From: G963666535 sp963666535
GTDB taxonomy: Bacteria; Bacillota; Clostridia; Oscillospirales; Oscillospiraceae
Assembly: GCA_963666535.1 (NCBI GenBank)
Contig: OY762913.1
Span: 248,001-312,000 of the forward strand
Length of the DNA: 64,000 nt
Reading direction: 5' to 3'
Positions 17,946 to 25,721 of this stretch are shown here, in pieces. The notes beneath the pieces were generated by a model that saw nothing but the letters and a program-made list of their open reading frames with translations, had not been told where the DNA came from and made no database searches. Made by a program: the position numbers and the translations under genes. Each line of letters starts with the position of its first letter. Position 1 is the stretch's first letter.

Positions 17946-19145
17946 ATGATGAAAAAAAGTCATACCCTCACCGCTGTCCTCTTTCTGGCCGTCCTGTTCG
18001 GCCTGCTGTTCTACACCGTGGCGGACTACTCCTCCATCGTGTCGGATGTGAAAACCGCCTATCAGGACGGTGGCCCCGAAAAGGGAACCGCGTTCGACAA
18101 GCTCCTCTCGGTCACCGAAAACACCGACGACGCGCTCCACAACAGCTTGGACCGCTCCAATCTCTTTATCCAGCTATACGGCGGTTTCCAGCGTCTGTTG
18201 GGCAAAACCTTCATCCCCGACACGTTGGAATATTACACCGTGACCAAGCTGGATGACGGCTTCCTGACCTTCACAAACCCGAGCGGTGTCCAGCTGGACA
18301 CCGCTGATAACGCCAACGCCCTGGCCGACTTGGCCGAGACGCTGGGAGATGTCCCCCTGCTCTATCTGCAAGCGCCCCAAAAAGTCTCTGCTGTAAATTC
18401 CGGTCTGGCCCCCGGCCTAAAGGACTATGGCAACGCCCAGGCCGATCAGTTTCTCTCTGTTTTGCAGCAGCGCGGCGTGGACACCCTGGATTTCCGCCCG
18501 GTCTTTGAAGCGACCGGTGATTATCACTCCTATTTTTTCCGTACCGATCACCATTGGAATCCAGCAGGCGCTTTCCTCGCCTTCCAAACTCTGTGCGATA
18601 CCCTGCGCACAACGTATGGCCTTACCATCGACAGCTCAGTGGACGATGCTGCCAGCTATACCGTGGAGACTCTGCCCGACTTCTTTCTGGGCAGTCAGGG
18701 CAAGCGAGTGGGCACCCTCTATGCGGGTACCGATGATTTCGAGCTGTGGACGCCCGCCTTCTCCACCGCCCTCACCTTTTTCATCCCCGACTGGGGCTTT
18801 TCCCGCACCGGTTCCTATACGGAAACCGTGGTCTTCCCCGAACGGGTGGCTCAGCGGGATTACTTTGGCGGGAATCCCTACACTTACTACGGCGGCGGCG
18901 ACTACCCCCTCACCAAAATCGTCAATGAAAACAACCCGGATGGCCCGGTCATTCTGCTGCTGCGGGATTCCTTTGGCTGCGCCATCACCCCGTTTTTATC
19001 TCTGGCCTGCAGTGAACTGGATCTGATCGACCTGCGGTATTACGAGGGGGATGTGGCTGACTACGTCAGCGAGCTTTCCCCCGATATCGTTCTTGTCCTC
19101 AACTCCCCCAGTGCCACCGCCAAAAGCGTGTTTTTTACCTTTTGA
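17946..19145 (+). CDS. DHHW/AlgX-like SGNH-fold protein, MBOAT partner
   Basis: Extracytoplasmic protein of 399 residues with one N-terminal membrane anchor (about residues 6-26, after MMKKSH). The family signature DHHWNPAGA is near residue 201, and a later RDSFGCAITPFL carries the candidate catalytic serine; together these resemble the SGNH-hydrolase-like AlgX/AlgJ acetyltransferase fold. It lies 10 bp after the MBOAT gene with a GGGAGG ribosome site, so the pair is co-translated: the MBOAT protein supplies acyl groups and this protein transfers them outside. Two hairpins follow and end the operon. Confidence 0.88.
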   Translation: MMKKSHTLTAVLFLAVLFGLLFYTVADYSSIVSDVKTAYQDGGPEKGTAFDKLLSVTENTDDALHNSLDRSNLFIQLYGGFQRLLGKTFIPDTLEYYTVTKLDDGFLTFTNPSGVQLDTADNANALADLAETLGDVPLLYLQAPQKVSAVNSGLAPGLKDYGNAQADQFLSVLQQRGVDTLDFRPVFEATGDYHSYFFRTDHHWNPAGAFLAFQTLCDTLRTTYGLTIDSSVDDAASYTVETLPDFFLGSQGKRVGTLYAGTDDFELWTPAFSTALTFFIPDWGFSRTGSYTETVVFPERVAQRDYFGGNPYTYYGGGDYPLTKIVNENNPDGPVILLLRDSFGCAITPFLSLACSELDLIDLRYYEGDVADYVSELSPDIVLVLNSPSATAKSVFFTF

Positions 19146-19148
19146 ATG

Positions 19149-19200
19149 CCAACAGAGGAAGGGCATCCCGGATGGGACGCCCTTCCTCTTCGCATGTTGG
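19149..19200 (+). terminator. Terminator after the MBOAT operon
   Basis: CCAACAGAGGAAGGGC (19149-19164) pairs with the segment ending in TGTTGG (19179-19200) around an inner hairpin. Confidence 0.65.
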
Positions 19201-19218
19201 TCAAGTGTCCCTCTTACA

Positions 19219-19262
19219 CACCCCGGTGATTGCCGCGTTTGCGGCGGGCCGGGGTGCTTCTT
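19219..19262 (+). terminator. Second hairpin after the MBOAT operon
   Basis: CACCCCGG (19219-19226) pairs with CCGGGGTG (19249-19256), enclosing an inner GCCGC/GCGGC stem, and is followed by CTTCTT. The gap from here to the sigma gene holds a candidate promoter only. Confidence 0.5.
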
Positions 19263-19355
19263 CCCGTCACGTATTTCCCCCCGGTTTTTAACGGTTTGTG
19301 AAGAAAAGCCTAGTTTGCTCAAGTTCCTGATTAAGCCGAACCCCATTACAAGGGA

Positions 19356-19385
19356 TTGCATGTTACTGTAAATTAGTGTTAAAAT
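19356..19385 (+). promoter_or_regulatory. Candidate promoter of the sigma/anti-sigma pair
   Basis: TTGCAT (19356-19361) and TAAAAT (19380-19385) are 18 bp apart, about 50 bp before the sigma gene. Confidence 0.45.
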
Positions 19386-19437
19386 AGAATAAAATGGATT
19401 TATCCCTTTAAAATAAGTAACGGAGGAGGAGATTCCA

Positions 19438-19982
19438 GTTTTAATCTTCTATTTGTCCATGCTGGAAACGGACCAGGAAAAGGAGGAATTTACCGCGCTG
19501 TATTGGCGCTGCTGCCCGCTTCTTCAGCGAATCGCTTCTCCCTCATGTGCAATGAGTCAAGAGCGGAAGAGGCCATGCAGGATGCTTTTTTAGCCGCGAT
19601 TAAAAATTTTTCTAAAATTCGGACGCTTTCTTGTCAGCAACAGGACGCATATCTCGTTATTATAGTGAAAAACAAATGCAAAGATATTCTTCGCCGTGAA
19701 AGTAAGTTCGTATCGGAGGATTCTGCCCCAGAACCAGTAGGGGCTGACAATACATATGGATCCGTTCAAACCGGAGATACGGTAGACCGTGTGGCAAACT
19801 TGATCCATCAGATGCCTGATCGCTACGAAGAAGTTTTGCAGCGGCGGCTTCTGCTGGGCCAAAACAACCACGAAGTCGCTCATTCTTTGCGGATTAGCGA
19901 CGATACCGCTGCCAAGCGGTTTGAGCGGGGACGTAAGTTATTGGCTGAAGCATTAGAACAGGAGGGAATACAAATCGTCTAA
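19438..19982 (+). pseudogene. Sigma-70 family (ECF-like) factor, frameshifted and without a normal start codon
   Basis: Two overlapping frames together encode a small sigma factor. The first (from about 19438, reading LILYLSMLETDQEKEEFTAL) gives region 2.1 up to LLQRIA near 19536. The second continues from SLMCNESRAEEAMQDAF through region 2 and region 4 (helix around NNHEVAHSLRISDDTAAKRF) to 19982. One missing base near 19534-19540 explains the break. A good GGAGGAGGA site (19422-19430) is followed after 7 bp by GTT where ATG or GTG would be expected. Alternative starts are TTG at 19453 and ATG at 19459. Either the gene is decaying, or a sequencing error and a non-standard start are involved. 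An anti-sigma-like gene follows. Confidence 0.75.
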
Positions 19983-20124
19983 TCCAAACAATCAGGATGA
20001 GCTCGACGAGCTCATCCGCAAAGGCCTTTTACAGGCAACTGCGTGGGAAATTCAGCAGCTGCAAGACACTCCTTTCCCGTTGCCGCCCTTGTCCTCCTCG
20101 TATCACCGTTGGGAGCGCAAATTG

Positions 20125-20697
20125 ATGAAAGATCCCTTTGGCTTTGCAAAAAAAGTCACTCGCCCCATGTGGCGGAAGGTCGGGCAAATTGCCGCCGTGA
20201 TCCTGTTGGTGCTCTCTGTTACCTTTGGCTCTTTGCTGGTACTCAGCCCACAGGCCCGCGCCTATGCCCAGCGGATTGTGGCACAGTGGTTTGAATCGTA
20301 TACCGCGTTTCGAATTTCTGGCGATGGTTCCAGCAACAGTGACCTGGGAACCTGGTATCCAACCTGGCTGCCGGAGGGGTATACCTTGACGAGGGAGGAA
20401 ACGGCATTTGGAATCAGCACGTTATTGATTTACGAAAATGAGGAAGAGGAACTTCTTCAGTTGAAGTATTCTTTAACCATCAATGGCACATCTGTTTACT
20501 TGGATAACGAACATGGAACCTATAAAAGCGTGACCGTCAACGACCATCCTGGCTATCTCTTGCAAGGGGAGACCTCAGAGGACAGCAGTTATTTGATCTG
20601 GAGTGATGAGGAGGAACATGTGACATTCCATCTGACTTGCCGCGGTTCGGCAGAGGATCTGATTCAAATCGCAACAGGTATAGCACAAATCAATTGA
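20125..20697 (+). CDS. Anti-sigma-like membrane protein with DUF4367-type domain
   Basis: Single-pass membrane protein, 190 residues from ATG 20125. One helix lies at about residues 16-38 (IAAVILLVLSVTFGSLLVL). The outside part (PTWLPEGYTLTREE and later DEEEHVTFHLTC) resembles the DUF4367 domain of clostridial anti-sigma factors. Homology-like coding sequence runs in the same frame upstream to 19981 (DELDELIRKGLLQ), but no ATG, GTG or TTG is found near the AGGAGGG at 19960-19966. So either the true start is lost, or translation begins at TTG 20080 or ATG 20125. It follows the sigma gene directly and would hold that factor at the membrane. Confidence 0.72.
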   Translation: MKDPFGFAKKVTRPMWRKVGQIAAVILLVLSVTFGSLLVLSPQARAYAQRIVAQWFESYTAFRISGDGSSNSDLGTWYPTWLPEGYTLTREETAFGISTLLIYENEEEELLQLKYSLTINGTSVYLDNEHGTYKSVTVNDHPGYLLQGETSEDSSYLIWSDEEEHVTFHLTCRGSAEDLIQIATGIAQIN

Positions 20698-20711
20698 ATT
20701 TTCAACGCTGA

Positions 20712-20757
20712 AAGGAGCTCATGAACGAAAATTTCATGGGCTCCTAAATTTTTTTAA
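20712..20757 (+). terminator. Terminator after the anti-sigma-like gene
   Basis: AGGAGCTCATGAA pairs with TTCATGGGCTCCT across a short loop, then AAATTTTTTT follows. Confidence 0.85.
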
Positions 20758-20862
20758 AAATTTTATCTTTTTTTGTCAGCAAACAGCACCTTATCTCGTT
20801 ATATAGATGAACGCCCTCTTCAGAGGGTGAAAATAATAGAAAGATAGAAAGAAGGTAACCAC

Positions 20863-21276
20863 ATGAAAAAGCGCATTTCCTCTCTCGCCCTGGCCATCAT
20901 GACAGTCCTTTCCCTGGGCACAATTTCTGCCAATGCATCGACCATGAGTGTCCAATGGACCAACACCGACGCCTGTTCTCCCGTCCTCGTTTTCTCCGGA
21001 ACTACGGCCTTTTGTGAGGCAACAGTTATGGGCAAATCGAATACAAGCAGCATTACCGGCAAGGTCTTCCTGCAAAAGCGTGTCAACGGCAGCTATGTAA
21101 CAATGGTCACATGGTCCAGCAAAACGACCTATAGCCAAACGCTCATGCTGAGTGGGTCTGCCAGTAGCTGCACCTCGGGCAGTCTCTACCGCCTCGGCGT
21201 CACCGCCACCATTTATAATTCCAGCGGAACCGGGGAGACCATCACCTGCTATTCCTCTGCTGCGACTTGCCCGTAA
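20863..21276 (+). CDS. Small secreted protein of unknown function
   Basis: A 137-residue protein with a clear Sec signal peptide (MKKRISSLALAIMTVLSLG, cleavage probably after ISANA). The mature part is about 110 residues, rich in Ser and Thr, with five cysteines, predicted mostly beta. No domain is recognised. The ATG at 20863 has GAAGG 8 bp upstream. A terminator lies before it and a second secreted-protein gene 150 bp after it. Both follow the sigma/anti-sigma pair and may be controlled by it; that is inference from position. Confidence 0.75.
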   Translation: MKKRISSLALAIMTVLSLGTISANASTMSVQWTNTDACSPVLVFSGTTAFCEATVMGKSNTSSITGKVFLQKRVNGSYVTMVTWSSKTTYSQTLMLSGSASSCTSGSLYRLGVTATIYNSSGTGETITCYSSAATCP

Positions 21277-21330
21277 CGTCATCTGAAGTAAATATTGCGG
21301 GTTTACACATCCACCGTCTTCGTCCCCATA

Positions 21331-21356
21331 GAAAGGAGGTGAGTCCCATGCAGTAA
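21331..21356 (+). other. Strong ribosome site with a two-codon ORF
   Basis: GAAAGGAGGTGAG (21331-21343) is followed by ATG CAG TAA at 21348-21356. It is either a leftover of a lost gene or a minimal leader ORF. Nothing longer is open here. Confidence 0.4.
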
Positions 21357-21425
21357 TTAATACTACAAAATGCGGGTATGCAACAACAGAAAAAACAGAA
21401 AAATTGAGAAAATAAAGGAGATACT

Positions 21426-22124
21426 ATGATGAAAAAAATAATTGCATGTTCACTTGCCATTGTCATGGTACTCACCACCTCCCTGTTTGCTACAAACATG
21501 AATGATGCTTCGCAAGGCATACCGGACTGGGAAGGTATCTATTATGATCCTCAGCTGAAATGCTATGTCAGCGACTTTTACATTGTGGAAGATGGTATGC
21601 TCAAGGCGATCAGCTTTGGAGAATATTTGAAATACAGCACAGTTGACAATACTCGGTCTTTTGCATCCAATGGTGTGTCTAATCTTTCAGCAAATGCATC
21701 CTCCGGCAGCTTTGTGTCTTTTACAACCCAAAACTACGATCTAGTGTGTAATCGTAATAACTATAAGACTGTGACACCCAAGGTTTCCGGCCCTGCTTCT
21801 ATTTCCACCGGAGAAACGATCACGATTACTGACTCTTACAGTGTAACCGTCAGTGCCGGTGTTCAGGCAAGTCTTTTTGACACCATTAGCGCCAACTCCA
21901 GCCTGAGTACATCCTTTGACTGTTCGGCAAGCACAGCTTCCACTTTTTCTGTTGCCTTTGATGTCCCCGCCGGGCGGATCGCGCGGGTCTGCTTTGCCCC
22001 CCAGATACTAAAAATAAGCGGGGTTCTAACTACCACCTCTGGCACCTCTAATCTCACTGCCTCTTATCCAACCCTTACTGATTCAGGCTTTGCCGACGGG
22101 CTTTATTTCCTGATGTACGGCTAA
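21426..22124 (+). CDS. Secreted protein of unknown function
   Basis: A 232-residue protein with a signal peptide (MMKKIIACSLAIVMVLTTSL, likely cut after LFA). The middle and C-terminal parts are Ser/Thr-rich and predicted beta (SGPASISTGETITITDSYSV). A hydrophobic patch near residues 180-190 (GRIARVCFAP) is not a membrane helix. No family is recognised. The ribosome site AAAGGAG is 7 bp before the ATG. Lower GC than the neighbouring lipoproteins and the position after the sigma pair suggest an accessory, surface-exposed role. Confidence 0.72.
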   Translation: MMKKIIACSLAIVMVLTTSLFATNMNDASQGIPDWEGIYYDPQLKCYVSDFYIVEDGMLKAISFGEYLKYSTVDNTRSFASNGVSNLSANASSGSFVSFTTQNYDLVCNRNNYKTVTPKVSGPASISTGETITITDSYSVTVSAGVQASLFDTISANSSLSTSFDCSASTASTFSVAFDVPAGRIARVCFAPQILKISGVLTTTSGTSNLTASYPTLTDSGFADGLYFLMYG

Positions 22125-22221
22125 AGCCCACGAATCTGCAGTTCATGGCTGTTGGTGTAGGTTGATTCACTTAATTCATTTACCCGGAGACACACAGGGA
22201 CCGTTCTCTTATGTCCCGCTC

Positions 22222-22256
22222 AACCTGGGGCCGCCGCAGTGCGGCGGCCCCAGGTT
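22222..22256 (+). terminator. Hairpin directly before the lipoprotein promoter, copy 1
   Basis: AACCTGGGGCCGCCGC (22222-22237) pairs perfectly with 22241-22256 across a 3-nt loop. It ends on the -35 box, so it insulates the promoter from upstream transcription. Confidence 0.75.
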
Positions 22257-22283
22257 TACAAATCCGTTTCATTTTAGTAAGAT
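22255..22283 (+). promoter_or_regulatory. Lipoprotein promoter, copy 1
   Basis: TTTACA (22255-22260) and TAAGAT (22278-22283) are 17 bp apart. The same sequence recurs at 23491-23519. Confidence 0.6.
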
Positions 22284-22330
22284 AGAATTGGTAACTGATC
22301 CCATATCGTTCGACAAGGAGATAATCCCCC

Positions 22331-23347
22331 ATGAAAAAATTTTCTTCTGCGCTTCCTCTTGCGCTGGCGGTCCTCGTAGCCCTGTGTCTCACCGCCTGCA
22401 CCGCTCCCGCGGGGGAATCTGTAGGCACCCCAATCGAACCTTCCGTGCCGCCGGAGGAAACTGTGATCACTTATCCGGAAGATGCGGCGGCCTTAGACCG
22501 TACCGGCTTTGGAACCTGCAGCTGGGGCAGCCCGTGGGAAGAGGTAGCTGACAAACTGAGTGGTGTTTGGACCTATTATTCCACAACCGAAATAGCCGGC
22601 ATCAGCGCTGCCGTCAGTTTTGAGTTCAATCAGAACGATGTGCTGGTCGGCGGTTCCTATGAGTTTGGGAGAAAGGACATTGCTCAGAAATACGACACGG
22701 CCAAGGCTTACGCCTCCAAACGCTATGGCGCGCCTGTTTCTGAAACATGGCAGTCCCCGGACGGCACTGTCCTTTCTGCGGTCGACGAGGTCTTGCAATC
22801 CGGCGGTACGGCCGCTGTTATATGGCAGCCGAATCAAACGCAAACCGTTGCGCTGAACATCGCAGATAACGGCACAATGAGCCTGTCGGTTGAGGAAGTG
22901 GCGGAGCCGGCCAAGCAAAGCGGGACGTCCGACTTTGAACACAGCTTTTGGGGCAGCTCTATGGAGCAAGTGGCTTCGGATAACAGCGGCGGTATGTGGT
23001 GGTATCTTGTCCCATTTTCCTTTGCGGGAAACGATGCCACAGCCCGGTTCATGTTTGACCAAAACGGCTGTTTAAACGGCGCATGCTACGATTACGGACA
23101 GGAAGAGATTGCCGCCAAATATGAAACAGCAAGGGCATTTCTTGTAACTGCATTTGGAGACCCACAGTCGGAGGATTTCCGCTCCTCGGAAGGCGCAAGC
23201 CTTCCTTCCGCAGGGGAAGCGATTGCCGTAAGCGGCAGCGCAATCAGCGTCTGGAGGTTTGAGGGCTCGGGTGACAATACCACAAAAATTATTCAGCTCT
23301 ATGTGGATGAGGCCACTGACATAATGTACATGAATTTCATGAAGTAA
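22331..23347 (+). CDS. Lipoprotein with two copies of a repeated domain
   Basis: Surface lipoprotein of 338 residues: signal peptide, lipobox LTAC (Cys at about 23), and a Pro/Thr/Glu-rich linker. Then come two copies of one domain, about residues 55-145 and 200-285. Both read F-x-S-x-W-G-S, then a run ending F-x-F-(N/D)-Q-N, then a G-rich turn, then (Q/A)KY(D/E)TA and (Y/F)GDP or YGAP. The same single domain occurs in the lipoproteins encoded at 23566, 24376 and 25722, so this gene is an internally duplicated family member. The ATG at 22331 has AAGGAG. Function unknown; it is anchored outside the membrane. Confidence 0.8.
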   Translation: MKKFSSALPLALAVLVALCLTACTAPAGESVGTPIEPSVPPEETVITYPEDAAALDRTGFGTCSWGSPWEEVADKLSGVWTYYSTTEIAGISAAVSFEFNQNDVLVGGSYEFGRKDIAQKYDTAKAYASKRYGAPVSETWQSPDGTVLSAVDEVLQSGGTAAVIWQPNQTQTVALNIADNGTMSLSVEEVAEPAKQSGTSDFEHSFWGSSMEQVASDNSGGMWWYLVPFSFAGNDATARFMFDQNGCLNGACYDYGQEEIAAKYETARAFLVTAFGDPQSEDFRSSEGASLPSAGEAIAVSGSAISVWRFEGSGDNTTKIIQLYVDEATDIMYMNFMK

Positions 23348-23457
23348 AGAACGTAGGGCTGTCTCAACTATATGTCCAAATTGCGGAGTCTGGTCTCTAA
23401 AGTCACTGAATGCATTTAACCGGATACACACAGGGAGCGTTCTCTTATGTCCCGCTC

Positions 23458-23492
23458 AACCTGGGGCCGCCGCAGAGCGGCGGCCCCAGGTT
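23458..23492 (+). terminator. Hairpin before the lipoprotein promoter, copy 2
   Basis: AACCTGGGGCCGCCGC (23458-23473) pairs with 23477-23492. The loop differs from copy 1 (AGA rather than AGT) while both stems are unchanged. Confidence 0.75.
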
Positions 23493-23519
23493 TACAAATT
23501 CGTTTCATTTTAGTAAGAT
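23491..23519 (+). promoter_or_regulatory. Lipoprotein promoter, copy 2
   Basis: TTTACA (23491-23496) and TAAGAT (23514-23519) are 17 bp apart. Confidence 0.6.
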
Positions 23520-23565
23520 AGAATTGGTAACTGATCCCATATCGTTCATCAAGGAGGCATCCCCC

Positions 23566-24306
23566 ATGAAAAAAGTTTCTGCAACGCTTCCTCTTGTGCT
23601 GGCCGCCCTCATACTCCTGTCTCTCGCCGCCTGCACCACCCCGGCGAGCGAAGCCGAAACGACCCAGCCGGAGAGCACTGCCCCTGCCGTTACGGAACCC
23701 GAAAGCACAGGTTCTCCCGCGCCGGAAGTTTCAGCCCCCACCGAAACTTCCTACGATTTCAGCACCTTGCCCTCCCTGCCGGCTCTGGAGGATATCACTG
23801 GCTTCGAAAGCAGCCAGTGGGGTGATCCCATCGAGGACGTTTTGGCCGACACTGTGGCAGACAATGATGGCACAGCCCCCGTCCGGGTCGTTGATTACTC
23901 TGCGTCCTTTGCCGGACTGAATTTCATCGCCGAGTATTACTTCTACGCGGACGAAGCAGGCGTATTGCGTCTGGGCGGCGGCTTTTACAGGCGGGACTTC
24001 TACTATAATGTTTTCGATCCCCAGCCTGGGTTAGACAAAGCCATCGCGGATTACAAACTGCTTCTCGCCTACCTCACCGATTCCTATGGCCCACCCAATC
24101 GAAGCGGGGCCTATATCACCAAGGAAGATGGCGATCTACAAACCTTGGAAAATGCCGGCATCGACGACTTTCTGGACTTAAAGGCAGAAAACGTACACGC
24201 GATCTGGTCCAGGGAGGAATCCTTTCTGCCGAAGGTAGAAATTATCCTGTCCTGTGAAGGAAGTCTGCATGTCAATTTCACTTCCGATGCCCTTTGGGAA
24301 AGCTAA
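23566..24306 (+). CDS. Lipoprotein, paralogue 2
   Basis: Lipoprotein of 246 residues with lipobox LAAC (Cys about 23), a Thr/Pro/Glu-rich linker to about residue 65, and one copy of the repeated domain (GFESSQWGDPIEDVL, later LLAYLTDSYGPP). The C-terminal 60 residues are specific to this copy and its neighbour. The linker segment from ESTGSPAPEV to TETSYDFS is encoded by DNA almost identical to that of the next gene, which points to recent duplication or gene conversion. The ATG at 23566 follows AAGGAGG. The frame is open further upstream across the promoter cassette, but that part is non-coding. Function unknown. Confidence 0.8.
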   Translation: MKKVSATLPLVLAALILLSLAACTTPASEAETTQPESTAPAVTEPESTGSPAPEVSAPTETSYDFSTLPSLPALEDITGFESSQWGDPIEDVLADTVADNDGTAPVRVVDYSASFAGLNFIAEYYFYADEAGVLRLGGGFYRRDFYYNVFDPQPGLDKAIADYKLLLAYLTDSYGPPNRSGAYITKEDGDLQTLENAGIDDFLDLKAENVHAIWSREESFLPKVEIILSCEGSLHVNFTSDALWES

Positions 24307-24375
24307 CCCGCTTCCCCCGCCAAATTGCTTTTTCAAGGAGAGGCTGACTTCACTTTATCAATAGGAGGTACCCCC

Positions 24376-25116
24376 ATGAAAAAAACATCTTCAGCGCTTC
24401 CTCTTGCGCTGGCGGTCCTCGTAGCCCTGTCTCTCGCCGCCTGCTCCTCTCCCACGGGGGAAGGCGAAACGACCCAGCCGGAGGACACCGCCCCCACTGT
24501 TACAGAGCCCGAAAGCACAGGTTCTCCCGCGCCGGAAGTTTCAGCCCCCACCGAAACTTCCTACGATTTCAGCGGGATCGAACTGCCTGCCCCGCTGGCC
24601 GACGGCTCCGGTTTCGGCAGCAGCCGGTGGGAAGACGATGCCGGGACGGTTTTGAAGCAGGAGCTGGCAGGCCGAGAAAACGTCTCATCCCTTCTTGTGT
24701 CTGACTATGCCATGACTCTTGCGGGACTGAATTTCGCAGGGGAATTTCTGTTTCAGCAGGACGAGAACGGTCAGGCGGTCCTGGTGGCCGGCATCTACTG
24801 GCGGGCTAATTACCTGAATGCCTTTGACGCCCTTCCCGGCATGGAACAGGCTGTTTCCGATTACAACCTGCTGCTGGCCTATCTCACGGAGCAGTACGGC
24901 ACGCCCGCCCAAAGCTTCATCGACATCGACGGGTCGTCCCATGTGGATGTGGAGGACAATATCAATCAGTTTATAGATTTGAAGGCCCGGGAAGCCGTTG
25001 CCATCTGGAGGACCGCCAGGGAGGACGGGAACTCCCGCACCCAGATGACGCTGGCCCTGTCCGCCAGGGGCAAGCTGGAGGTGGAGTTTTTCTCCCCCTC
25101 TTTCGGAGCAAGGTGA
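24376..25116 (+). CDS. Lipoprotein, paralogue 3
   Basis: Lipoprotein of 246 residues, the same length as paralogue 2 and aligned with it end to end. The lipobox is LAAC with Cys at about 23. The signal-peptide DNA is almost identical to that of the 22331 gene and the linker DNA to that of the 23566 gene, so it is a mosaic of its neighbours. The repeated domain starts at GFGSSRWEDDAGTVL and ends near YLTEQYGTP. The ATG at 24376 has AGGAGG 7 bp upstream. Only 69 bp separate it from paralogue 2 with no terminator, so they may share a transcript. Confidence 0.8.
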   Translation: MKKTSSALPLALAVLVALSLAACSSPTGEGETTQPEDTAPTVTEPESTGSPAPEVSAPTETSYDFSGIELPAPLADGSGFGSSRWEDDAGTVLKQELAGRENVSSLLVSDYAMTLAGLNFAGEFLFQQDENGQAVLVAGIYWRANYLNAFDALPGMEQAVSDYNLLLAYLTEQYGTPAQSFIDIDGSSHVDVEDNINQFIDLKAREAVAIWRTAREDGNSRTQMTLALSARGKLEVEFFSPSFGAR

Positions 25117-25640
25117 AGGCGGTGCGAGGCATCAGGACTGTGCTTTTTCTGCTTCTTCTGGCACTCGCTGGCAGTTGGATCGCCATGTACTATATGCCCG
25201 AGAAAACTCAGTTTGCATGGTGTGGGATCGAAACAGATGATACGCTGTTTCTGGCCCCCCTTTCCGCCACGAGTCGGTTTGTGGTGCAGCAGACTGATGG
25301 AAAACTATCCTTTTTTGTCGTCAGCAAAAAACACATTGCTGGAATCCCCCTGCTCCCTCCCGTTTATCAGGTTTTCCTGCACACAGATTTTGACCGAAAG
25401 CGTGATACGGTAACCGAGGTGGTGCAGCCCGGCATTGCAGCGGGAAACACCGGGTTCAAAAGCGATGCCTTGTACTGCTACCGATGGAGAAGTGAACATG
25501 TCATCGACGGCATCACAATTTACGAAGATCTATGTATGGGTGTCAGCAAAACAAAGCCGACCTCACATGGAAAATCTTTTTTGTATGGAAAGAAAATTGA
25601 CAACCTCTATGCTTTTCTCTATGCAGATCCGCTGAACTAG
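25113..25640 (+). CDS. Membrane-anchored hypothetical protein
   Basis: A 175-residue protein with one N-terminal hydrophobic helix (about residues 9-28, TVLFLLLLALAGSWIAMYY) and an outside domain of about 145 residues. The start is GTG at 25113, overlapping the stop of paralogue 3 as GTGA, so the two are translationally coupled. The domain has no family resemblance that I recognise and is not the repeated lipoprotein domain. Coupling suggests it works with the lipoprotein. Confidence 0.7.
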   Translation: MKAVRGIRTVLFLLLLALAGSWIAMYYMPEKTQFAWCGIETDDTLFLAPLSATSRFVVQQTDGKLSFFVVSKKHIAGIPLLPPVYQVFLHTDFDRKRDTVTEVVQPGIAAGNTGFKSDALYCYRWRSEHVIDGITIYEDLCMGVSKTKPTSHGKSFLYGKKIDNLYAFLYADPLN

Positions 25641-25721
25641 AATTATGCATCGGGGATCAGGTCAGCATCAGCTCCACAGCGGTAACAGATCTCTCAGAAA
25701 TACCAAAGGAGGGTTATATCT

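Larger units (their letters stand above)
22177..22355 (+). repeat. Duplicated terminator-promoter-start cassette, copy 1
   Basis: Almost identical to 23412-23590, offset exactly 1235 bp. It covers a hairpin terminator, a promoter, the ribosome site and the first codons of a lipoprotein gene. Confidence 0.9.
23412..23590 (+). repeat. Duplicated terminator-promoter-start cassette, copy 2
   Basis: Second copy of 22177-22355, differing at a few positions. Confidence 0.9.
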
